Source of the DNA: an uncultured Collinsella sp.
GTDB lineage: Bacteria > Actinomycetota > Coriobacteriia > Coriobacteriales > Coriobacteriaceae
NCBI GenBank assembly: GCA_902494815.1
Contig: CABUVB010000027.1
Coordinates: forward strand, 1 to 14,483
Direction: 5' to 3'
Length of the DNA stretch: 14,483 bases
In this document: positions 1-5,826 of the stretch, one piece after another
Position numbering within the stretch: position 1 is the first letter of the stretch
Layout of the letters: the number at the start of each line of letters is the position of its first letter
Notes under the pieces: model-generated
The model's database searches: none
Told to the model about the DNA's origin: nothing
Seen by the model: only the letters and a program-made list of their open reading frames with translations
Made by a program: the position numbers and the translations under genes

Positions 1-161
1 CTTGCATGGGCCGTTCCATCCCGCCCCTGCAGCAACTGCCTCACGGGCTCATTGAAAACCGCATAGCACCCCAACGTCAGCACATCACCCACGGCAAGCA
101 CATCACTCACGACAACCAACACATCAACAAACAGCACGAACATCAACCGATTGGAGAAGCT
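1..161. other. Leader region upstream of the first gene, no feature recognised
   Basis: An open frame in the phase of the first gene runs through this stretch from about position 6. Its translation is low-complexity (rich in His, Gln, Asn and Thr) and does not look like protein. The DNA is C- and A-rich, with short cac/aca repetitions between about 75 and 145. The other two forward frames close at 55 and 66, so the tail of an upstream gene could end in the first 66 bases, but nothing in the residues identifies one. No clear -35/-10 pair is seen. Confidence 0.3.
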
Positions 162-1052
162 ATGACAAACCACCACGCTGAAGACGGCGATAAGAAAAGC
201 ATTCTGGATGCCCGCATTGAGCGAGCATATGCAAACGAATATGACGCCGCCTTTGCCGCCGCGACCATCAAGAACTACGCATCGCTACCGCTCGCGACAA
301 TCTTGGCCGACCACCCTCAACTGCTGAAGCGCTGCACAAAGATCATGGGCGACCCCGACATTCGCAAGCTGACAGACCCCTATGCCCCAAAACGCGACAA
401 CGATTCGTACGTTCTTACCGTAGGCTGCCTAGCCCATATGCTTACGGCGCTCGACACGAAACTCAAGCTCGAATGGGAACCCGACGAGCGTCATGAACTC
501 GAAAGCAAGCGGAACACCCTGCGCACCGCACTGTTCCTTCCGTTGGACGGCCTCAAGCGCTGCAACGTCGAGCTCAATACACAGGCGCGGCAAAAACCCG
601 GGACCACGGGGCAGAAAACTCCAAGACCCCATGTGGCCATCGTCGACCGCAACCGATATAACCGCATGACCGCGCACTTTTCTGCCGAGGGAGCAGCCAT
701 AAGGACGCTGATCGACCTGCTGTGCCTCCTGAGCATCAACGAGCTATTTGAGGGCTATCTCGCCCTTGTTCCCGCGACGGCACCCAAGTCGGTAGCAAAG
801 ATCATCGAGACCTGCAGACGCCAGTTTGAGCGCCATCGCAATGGCAGCGAGATGAACGCCGGCATCGCGCAGTACTACACGGCCCATTACAAAAAAGACG
901 GATGTGCCCCTGTCGAGCATCAGCTGCGGCTCGCCTATACCACGCCCGTCGCAACGCTCCATCGCTTTGGAGCCCTTGGCGCTTGCGAGCCGCACGGACA
1001 GGCAGCCTGCCCCACAACCGAGCTCGATCTCAGGCTCGGACGAACCCTGTAG
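162..1052 (+). CDS. Hypothetical protein in the ClpP-like/VirD4-like operon
   Basis: I do not recognise this 296-residue protein. The ATG at 162 is chosen because GGAG at 153-156 sits five bases upstream and because the longer reading adds only low-complexity residues. The protein is soluble-looking, with no signal peptide or convincing membrane segment. It is charged and mostly helical in the first 130 residues. Around residues 185-205 (IRTLIDLLCLLSINELFEGY) lies a short leucine-rich stretch more like a buried helix than a membrane span. The last 40 residues are poor in predicted structure. The gene ends 63 bases before the ClpP-like gene on the same strand, so the two are probably cotranscribed. 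Context suggests a partner of the protease or the VirD4-like ATPase, for example an adaptor or substrate, but that is inference only. Confidence 0.7.
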   Translation: MTNHHAEDGDKKSILDARIERAYANEYDAAFAAATIKNYASLPLATILADHPQLLKRCTKIMGDPDIRKLTDPYAPKRDNDSYVLTVGCLAHMLTALDTKLKLEWEPDERHELESKRNTLRTALFLPLDGLKRCNVELNTQARQKPGTTGQKTPRPHVAIVDRNRYNRMTAHFSAEGAAIRTLIDLLCLLSINELFEGYLALVPATAPKSVAKIIETCRRQFERHRNGSEMNAGIAQYYTAHYKKDGCAPVEHQLRLAYTTPVATLHRFGALGACEPHGQAACPTTELDLRLGRTL

Positions 1053-1115
1053 CCCACCAGCCTCTGCGCGAGCTATAACCCTATTCCACAACACAACCAA
1101 CAGAAAGGAGTCCCC

Positions 1116-1733
1116 ATGGACACCAATCATTCCCCCATCATCAGCCCCCTCACCATGCGTGAATCCGCCCGAGGTATCACGCTCACCAGCATTTACGATG
1201 AGATGCTCGCCCGTCGCGAGCTCTCCGTCATGGGAAACATCGAAACCCCGATGGCCCACGACCTATGCCAGCAGATCCGCCTGCTCGATGCCACCGACCC
1301 CAGCCGCCCCATCACCATATTTGTCGCCAGCGCCGGCGGAAGCGTGCGATCGGGTCTTGCGATCTATGACGCCATGCGCCTCGCATTGTGCCCCATCCGC
1401 ACCGTCTGCCTGGAATTCGCCGCGTCCATGGGCGCCGTGATCTTTATGGGCGGCGACGATCGCCGTATGGCGCCCCATGCAGAGCTCATGATTCACGACC
1501 CGCTGATCCCCCAGGGGGCAGGCGGCTCGGCACTTGCGCTGCAGGAAACCAGCCGGCGCCTCATGCAGACCCGCAAGACCCTCACGCAAATCCTCTCGGA
1601 CCGCAGCGGCCTCACGCCCAAGCGCATCCAGTCCCTCACTGCAAAAGACACCTACCTTTCGGCCGAGCGCGCCGTCGAGCTCGGCTTTGCCCACGAAATC
1701 CTCTCGACCACCAAGGAGGTCGCCCATGTCTAA
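1116..1733 (+). CDS. ClpP-like serine protease
   Basis: A 205-residue protein of the ClpP/crotonase-fold peptidase family (S14). The glycine-rich strand AGGSVRSGLAIYDAM (about residues 73-87) matches the ClpP segment before the active site. The nucleophile is Ser104 in FAASMGA, the general base His127 in MIHDPL, and Asp178 in AKDTYLS completes the triad, so the enzyme should be active. Length is normal for ClpP. Housekeeping ClpP forms a tetradecamer fed by Clp ATPases. The first 30 residues here diverge from it and no ClpX/ClpC gene is near, so this is probably a specialised paralogue. A strong ribosome site (AAAGGAG, 1104-1110) precedes the ATG by five bases. The 3' end overlaps the VirD4-like start by eight bases, implying translational coupling. 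The clpP symbol is withheld because it is probably not the housekeeping copy. Confidence 0.88.
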   Translation: MDTNHSPIISPLTMRESARGITLTSIYDEMLARRELSVMGNIETPMAHDLCQQIRLLDATDPSRPITIFVASAGGSVRSGLAIYDAMRLALCPIRTVCLEFAASMGAVIFMGGDDRRMAPHAELMIHDPLIPQGAGGSALALQETSRRLMQTRKTLTQILSDRSGLTPKRIQSLTAKDTYLSAERAVELGFAHEILSTTKEVAHV

Positions 1734-3030
1734 CCTCGCCAGCCGCCTCGCCGCATCTGAGTCCGCATCGTCCACCATCCTCGCCAAGGATCGAACGCTT
1801 TCCTGCGACACCCGCCAAACGGGACTCAACAACAACGCACTTGTGATCGGCCCCTCGGGAGCCGGCAAGACCCGAAACGTCCTCAAGCCCAACCTGCTGC
1901 AAATGAACGCAAGCTACATCGTGCTCGACACCAAAGGCACGCTCTGTCGCGAAGTGGGACCCGTGCTAGCAGCCCACGGCTACCGCGTGCAATGTCTCAA
2001 CTTCGCCGACCTCAACACCGTCCCGGCCCTTGCGCCCGGCATCGAGCGCTGCGGCTACAACCCCCTGAGGCACATTCGCCGCAAGGCGGACGGCAGGCCC
2101 AACCAGCAGGACATCCTCTCGGTGGCAAAGGCCATCTGCCCCATCGAGGACAACAACCAGCCTTTTTGGGATCATGCGGCGGCAAACCTGCTGTCGTGTC
2201 TTATCGCCTACGTCACCGAACAGCTGCCCGCCGACGAGCAGACGATCAGCTCGGTCATCAAGCTGATCGAGCACCTGCAGGACGGTGCCACGGCCCGATT
2301 GTTTGACGATCTGATCACGACCGACCCCCAAAGCTATGCCCTCTCGCTATGGCGGCGCTACGCCATTACGCAAAATGCCGAGCGCATGCACGCGAGCATC
2401 GTCGGCATCCTTGCCGAAAAGGTCATGTGTCTGGGATTCGACGGTGCGGCACAGCTCTATCGTGAGTGCCATCAGGTGGACTTCGCTTCCATGGGACACA
2501 CCCCCTGCGCCCTGTTTGTAACCGTGAGCGATATTGACCGCAATCTCGATCCGCTGACCGGCCTCTTTATTTCGCAGGCGTTTATGGGCCTCATTCGTGA
2601 GGCCGATAGGCAACCCGGCGGCAGCCTGCCCGTGCCCGTGCGCTTTATGCTCGATGACTTCGCAAATCTGCAGATCCCCCAGATCGACAACGTGCTCTCG
2701 ATTATCCGAAGCCGCAACATCTGGGCAACGCTGCTGCTGCAGTCGACCAACCAGCTCGATGCGCTCTATGGCGAGGCACGCGCACGCTCCATCATGGGCA
2801 ACTGCGACACGCATCTGGTGCTGGCGTTCCAGGATCCCGAGAGCGCCCGGGTGTTTTCCGACCGCGCCGACGCACTGCCCAGCACGCTCATGGCGACGCC
2901 GATCGATCGCTCGTGGCTCTTTGTGCGCGGTCGCACTCCCGAACAGGTCGAGCGCTTTAGGCTCGAAGACCATCCGCTCTACGGGGAGCTGCCCGAGGCG
3001 CAGCGAGACCATGCGGAGGCCGAGCTCTAG
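1726..3030 (+). CDS. VirD4/TraG-type ATPase without membrane anchor
   Basis: A 434-residue P-loop ATPase resembling the VirD4-like coupling proteins of Gram-positive conjugative elements, which normally bring DNA or protein substrates to a type IV secretion channel. Walker A is GPSGAGKT (residues 42-49), inside the family pattern that starts CDTRQTGLNNNALVIG. Walker B is VRFMLDDFANL (about 305-315), followed by the conserved IIRSRNIWATLLLQS segment (326-340) and a NCDTHLVLAF strand (359-368). In the usual protein the second Walker B acidic residue is Glu; here it is Asp. The typical N-terminal pair of membrane helices is missing, and the protein begins about 40 residues before Walker A. The start is set by AAGGAGG (1713-1719) ahead of the ATG at 1726, inside the end of the ClpP-like gene. 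No relaxase, VirB4 or other transfer gene is visible, so a conjugation role is not established. Confidence 0.85.
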   Translation: MSNLASRLAASESASSTILAKDRTLSCDTRQTGLNNNALVIGPSGAGKTRNVLKPNLLQMNASYIVLDTKGTLCREVGPVLAAHGYRVQCLNFADLNTVPALAPGIERCGYNPLRHIRRKADGRPNQQDILSVAKAICPIEDNNQPFWDHAAANLLSCLIAYVTEQLPADEQTISSVIKLIEHLQDGATARLFDDLITTDPQSYALSLWRRYAITQNAERMHASIVGILAEKVMCLGFDGAAQLYRECHQVDFASMGHTPCALFVTVSDIDRNLDPLTGLFISQAFMGLIREADRQPGGSLPVPVRFMLDDFANLQIPQIDNVLSIIRSRNIWATLLLQSTNQLDALYGEARARSIMGNCDTHLVLAFQDPESARVFSDRADALPSTLMATPIDRSWLFVRGRTPEQVERFRLEDHPLYGELPEAQRDHAEAEL

Positions 3031-3077
3031 ACGCAGGGCCCTCGCAGCACGCGACGCTCCGGCGAAGATCCTTAAAG

Positions 3078-3100
3078 GCCGTGCGCCCCGGGGCCACGGC
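3078..3100. other. GC-rich hairpin after the VirD4-like gene
   Basis: GCCGTG (3078-3083) pairs with CACGGC (3095-3100). Between them GCC/GGC closes on a CCGG loop, leaving one bulged C. The structure is very stable but has no T-run on either strand. It may end or protect the plus-strand operon transcript together with the next hairpin, but it is not a canonical intrinsic terminator. Confidence 0.4.
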
Positions 3101-3138
3101 AAAGCAAAGGGGCCCGCATCCGATGGGATACGGGCCCC
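3101..3138 (-). terminator. Intrinsic terminator of gpi
   Basis: A 13-bp stem with one mismatch (3109-3121 against 3126-3138) closes a GATG loop. Read on the minus strand it is followed by TTTGCTTT (complement of 3101-3108), the expected T-rich tail. It lies about 35 bases after the gpi stop codon. The plus-strand side has no T-run, so its effect on the VirD4-like transcript is uncertain. Confidence 0.8.
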
Positions 3139-3171
3139 TGGCTATAAGGCGCGATGCGTTAACAGCAGCGA

Positions 3172-4866
3172 CTACTTGCGATGCGCGCGATAGAACTCGA
3201 TAAGCGCTTGAGTCGAAGCGTCTTGCTCGGCCTTGGCGGCGTCGTCGTGGAAGGCAGGGGTGATCTGCTTGGCAAGCTGTTTGCCCAGCTCAACGCCCCA
3301 CTGGTCGTAAGAGTCGATGCCCCAGACCGTGCCCTCGACAAATACGATGTGCTCGTACAGGGCGATGAGCTCGCCGAGCGCAAACGGGGTCAGCGTGTCG
3401 CCGAAGATCGAGGTCGTCGGGCGGTTGCCCTCAAAGCAACGGGCCGGGACGATCTGTTCGGGCGTGCCCTCGGCACGAACCTCGTCGGCTGTCTTGCCAA
3501 AGGCGAGTGCCTTGGTCTGGGCCAGGAAGTTGCCCAGGAACAGCTCGTGCACGTCCTGACCGCTATCGGTCGCAGGGTTGGCGGTATTGGCGAAGGCGAT
3601 GAAGTCGGCCGGAACCACCACAGTGCCCTGGTGCAGCAGCTGGTAGAAGGCGTGCTGACCGTTGGTGCCGGGCTCGCCCCAGAAGATCTCACCGGTATCG
3701 GAGGTCACAGCGCTGCCGTCCCAGCGGACATGCTTGCCGTTGGACTCCATGGTGAGCTGCTGCAGGTAGGCCGGGAAACGGTGTAGATACTGGCAGTACG
3801 GAAGCACGGCGTGGCTCTTGGAACCGAAGAAGTTGACGTACCAGACGTTGAACAGGCCCATCAGCGCGACGGCATTGTTCTCGAGCGGCGTATTGCAGAA
3901 GTACTCGTCGATGGCGTGGAAGCCCTCGAGGAACTGCTGGAAACGCTCGGGGCCGAGCACGACGATCAGCGACAGGCCCACGGCGGAGTCGACGGAGTAG
4001 CGGCCGCCGACCCAATTCCAGAAACCAAAGGCGTTAGCGGGGTCGATGCCGAAGGCCTCGACCTTCTCGAGTGCGGTGGAAACGGCGACGAAGTGCTTTG
4101 CCACGGCCTCGGCGTTCTGCTCATCGGAGCCATCGATGGCGCCCTGAGCCTTGAGCTGCTCGAGCATCCAGGTCTTGACCTCGCGGGCGTTGGTGAGGGT
4201 CTCGAGCGTGGTGAAAGTCTTGGAGACGATAATCACGAGCGTGGTCTCGGGATCCAGACCCTTGAGCTTCTCGGCCTGGTCGTTGGGATCGATGTTGGAG
4301 ATATAGCGGCAGTCGATACCGGCGTCGGCGTAGGGACGCAGGGCCTCGTAGGCCATGACCGGACCCAGGTCGGAGCCACCGATGCCGATGGACACCAGGT
4401 GCTCGATCTTTTTGCCGGTAACACCCTTCCACTCACCGGAGCGCACGCGCTCGGCGAAGGCATACATGCGGTCGAGGACCTCGTGCACGTCGGCGACGAC
4501 ATCCTGGCCGTCAACGATGAGCTGGCCCTTCTCGCTTGCCGGGCGGCGCAGCGCGGTGTGCAGGACGGCGCGGTCCTCGGTGGTGTTGATGTGCTCGCCG
4601 GAGAACATGGCGTCGCGGCGCTCCTCGAGCTTCACCTCGCGGGCAAGATCGCACAGCAGCTTGACGGTCTCATCGGTCACAAGGTTCTTGGACAGATCGA
4701 AGTGCAGGTCACCGGCGTCAAAGCTCAGCTTGTTCACGCGCTCGGCATCGGCGGCGAACCAGGCCTTGAGGTCGATACCTTCGGCCTCGAGCTTCTCCTG
4801 ATGAGCCTCGAGCGCCTTCCAAGCGGCAGTCGACGTAGCATCGATAGGTGCGGCAACAGTTGCCAT
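3172..4866 (-). CDS. gpi: Glucose-6-phosphate isomerase
   Basis: A 564-residue cytoplasmic enzyme that interconverts glucose 6-phosphate and fructose 6-phosphate in glycolysis and gluconeogenesis. Both family signatures are present: VGGRYSVDSAVGLS near residue 290 and GIDSYDQWGVELGK near 520, the latter carrying the catalytic Lys. The sugar-phosphate-binding loop reads IGIGGSDLGP, and the active-site Glu and His fall in WGEPGTNGQHAFYQ. Length is close to the approximately 550 residues typical of the E. coli-like form. The ATG at 4864-4866 (complement) is preceded by GAGGAGG with a five-base spacer; a longer in-frame reading to 4893 would pass through this ribosome site and is rejected. The gene stands alone, with its own terminator. 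Confidence 0.98.
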   Translation of the reverse strand: MATVAAPIDATSTAAWKALEAHQEKLEAEGIDLKAWFAADAERVNKLSFDAGDLHFDLSKNLVTDETVKLLCDLAREVKLEERRDAMFSGEHINTTEDRAVLHTALRRPASEKGQLIVDGQDVVADVHEVLDRMYAFAERVRSGEWKGVTGKKIEHLVSIGIGGSDLGPVMAYEALRPYADAGIDCRYISNIDPNDQAEKLKGLDPETTLVIIVSKTFTTLETLTNAREVKTWMLEQLKAQGAIDGSDEQNAEAVAKHFVAVSTALEKVEAFGIDPANAFGFWNWVGGRYSVDSAVGLSLIVVLGPERFQQFLEGFHAIDEYFCNTPLENNAVALMGLFNVWYVNFFGSKSHAVLPYCQYLHRFPAYLQQLTMESNGKHVRWDGSAVTSDTGEIFWGEPGTNGQHAFYQLLHQGTVVVPADFIAFANTANPATDSGQDVHELFLGNFLAQTKALAFGKTADEVRAEGTPEQIVPARCFEGNRPTTSIFGDTLTPFALGELIALYEHIVFVEGTVWGIDSYDQWGVELGKQLAKQITPAFHDDAAKAEQDASTQALIEFYRAHRK

Positions 4867-4925
4867 AAAGTCCTCCTCAGCATACGGGCGCACGCCTCCA
4901 TGCGCCCGGACATTCAGATGCCACT

Positions 4926-4931
4926 ATTCTA
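4926..4931 (-). promoter_or_regulatory. gpi: Possible -10 box of gpi
   Basis: On the minus strand TAGAAT (5 of 6 to TATAAT) lies about 60 bases upstream of the gpi start codon. A good -35 at 16-18 bases is not visible; the nearby TTGACC is only five bases upstream, too close to be its partner. Weak candidate. Confidence 0.3.
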
Positions 4932-4985
4932 GCGCAGGTCAAGACTACAATCAGCGAGCGTTGCCAATCGGCCCCCCAAACGGCA

Positions 4986-5020
4986 ACCGACCAAAAAGGG
5001 ACAGGTTTATTTTGGCAGGT
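4986..5020 (+). repeat. REP-like palindromic unit, copy 1
   Basis: A roughly 35-bp unit bounded by imperfect inverted ends of type ACCTGCCAAAA / TTTTGGCAGGT, with a conserved centre containing AAAGGGACNGGTTT. Copy 1 is followed after ten bases by copy 2 in inverse orientation. Positions 4991-5020 match the reverse complement of 5031-5060 at 24 of 30 bases. Together they form a long hairpin directly behind the stop codon of the minus-strand gene ending at 5067, where they could also stop or stabilise its transcript. Confidence 0.8.
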
Positions 5021-5030
5021 CAAACGCTTT

Positions 5031-5065
5031 ACCAACCAAAAATAACCCGTCCCTTTATGGCAAAT
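5031..5065 (-). repeat. REP-like palindromic unit, copy 2 (inverted)
   Basis: Inverse partner of copy 1, separated from it by the ten bases 5021-5030. It begins two bases from the stop codon of the dehydrogenase-like gene. Positions 5031-5060 match copy 3 (5719-5748) at 25 of 30 bases in the same orientation. It is the most diverged of the three copies. Confidence 0.78.
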
Positions 5066-5066
5066 A

Positions 5067-5642
5067 TCAGGCCGCGGCGCAGACGCTACCGAGCAGCTCG
5101 CGCAGAGGAGACCCGATGCCCTCCAGCAGTTCGGGCGCGATAATGGCAAAAACCGGAACCTCGCCGGTGCCCACGACAGCAGGTACCTTGCCCTCCGAGA
5201 CAATACATCCATAAGGGACAAAACCGTCTTCGCCGGCATCGAGCGCCGCCATGCGACGCGCGAGTTCGCGCGCAAAGCCGGCGGTATCGGCATCGCCGAT
5301 CGCCAGGACAAAGTCCACGCCTTCGTCGGTCGCCTGGGCCACGGCTTCGTCGATCAGCTCGTCTCCCCCGTCGCCCTCAACCGAGCCGCAGCGGAAAAGT
5401 ACACGCTCGAGTAGGGCTCGATCAAGCGAGCCAAGTGCCGCCGAGACAAGCTCATCGTGCGTATGCTTGTCACCGCCCAGCACGACCAGCGCCTTGGTGC
5501 CACCGTAGTGAGCGACCAGTCGTCCACACCAGCGAGCCACGTCTCCATCCGCAACAAGGCGTGTCGGCATACCAAACCCATAATTGACCATCGTTTCCAC
5601 AACCCTTCCGTGCATGTAGGTGGCACCAATCGTTAGGCTCAT
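5067..5642 (-). CDS. Half-length iron-alcohol-dehydrogenase-like protein (Rossmann domain only)
   Basis: Up to 191 residues resembling only the N-terminal nucleotide-binding domain of iron-dependent alcohol dehydrogenases. NYGFGMPTRLV (residues 20-30) corresponds to the family's N-terminal F.NPT.I segment, KALVVLGGDKHTHDELV (50-66) to the first strand and turn, and EGVDFVLAIGDADTAGFA (107-124) to the strand and loop that normally reads AVGGGSVID.AK. That loop is degenerate here, and the helical C-terminal domain that carries the metal-binding His/Asp residues is absent. Dehydrogenase activity is therefore unlikely; a nucleotide-binding or regulatory role is possible, but unknown. The start is uncertain. 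The ATG at 5642 has no clear ribosome site, while the ATG at 5591 (residue 18) has weak GGA five bases upstream and fits the family's N-terminus better. The gene reads cleanly to its stop, so it is not an obvious pseudogene. Confidence 0.7.
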   Translation of the reverse strand: MSLTIGATYMHGRVVETMVNYGFGMPTRLVADGDVARWCGRLVAHYGGTKALVVLGGDKHTHDELVSAALGSLDRALLERVLFRCGSVEGDGGDELIDEAVAQATDEGVDFVLAIGDADTAGFARELARRMAALDAGEDGFVPYGCIVSEGKVPAVVGTGEVPVFAIIAPELLEGIGSPLRELLGSVCAAA

Positions 5643-5718
5643 GCTACGAAGCGAGGTTTTCCGAGCTGTTTCGCACTCTTTAGAGCTGCGTTAAAACCCG
5701 ATGCAGCCGCACGGCCAT

Positions 5719-5753
5719 ACCTACCAAAACAAACCAGTCCCTTTTTGGCAGGT
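5719..5753 (-). repeat. REP-like palindromic unit, copy 3
   Basis: The 30 bases 5719-5748 match the reverse complement of copy 1 at 27 positions. The unit ends in TTTTGGCAGGT, one base before the -35 box of the polymerase promoter, so it forms the upstream edge of the SOS regulatory region. It lies in the space between the dehydrogenase-like gene and the polymerase gene. Confidence 0.8.
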
Positions 5754-5754
5754 T

Positions 5755-5783
5755 TTGACGATGTCCGGACGAGCGGGTATTAT
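5755..5783 (+). promoter_or_regulatory. Promoter of the polymerase-yolD operon
   Basis: TTGACG (5755-5760) and TATTAT (5778-5783) are separated by exactly 17 bases, each matching the vegetative consensus at 5 of 6 positions. The expected start point is near 5790, inside the first LexA-type box. This places the true start codon of the polymerase downstream and excludes the in-frame ATG at 5701. Confidence 0.8.
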
Positions 5784-5814
5784 CGAACATGCATTCGATA
5801 AGAACATGTGTTTG
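5784..5814 (+). promoter_or_regulatory. Two tandem LexA/DinR-type SOS boxes
   Basis: Box 1 is CGAACATGCATTCG (5784-5797) and box 2 is AGAACATGTGTTTG (5801-5814). Each matches the Bacillus-type DinR/LexA consensus CGAACRNRYGTTYG at 13 of 14 positions. Box 1 with flanks also fits the actinobacterial TCGAAC-N4-GTTCGA form with one mismatch. The boxes start 17 bases apart and cover the transcription start and early leader, a placement suited to repression. This is the expected control for a damage-inducible Y-family polymerase. Confidence 0.8.
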
Positions 5815-5826
5815 ATGGGAGGACGC

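Noticed and set aside
904..1440. A 178-codon plus-strand frame bridging the first two genes
   Set aside because: It is out of frame with both, Ser/Pro/Arg-rich and lacks a ribosome site; the ClpP-like gene in the other frame has clear catalytic motifs.
3811..4932. A 373-codon plus-strand open frame opposite gpi
   Set aside because: Antisense to gpi in a high-GC region; composition is Leu/Gly/Asp-biased with no recognisable domain or ribosome site.
4877..5311. A 144-codon minus-strand frame through the repeat pair
   Set aside because: It overlaps the dehydrogenase-like gene in another frame and encodes the palindromic repeats; no motif supports it.
4986..5753. A CRISPR-like array, given three similar repeats
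   Set aside because: The units are inverted relative to each other, the spacers differ greatly in length (10 and over 600 bases), and a gene lies between them.
5701..5826. An in-frame N-terminal extension of the polymerase from the ATG at 5701
   Set aside because: It would translate the repeat unit, the -35/-10 boxes and both SOS boxes. The GTG at 5827 has the ribosome site and matches the family's N-terminus.
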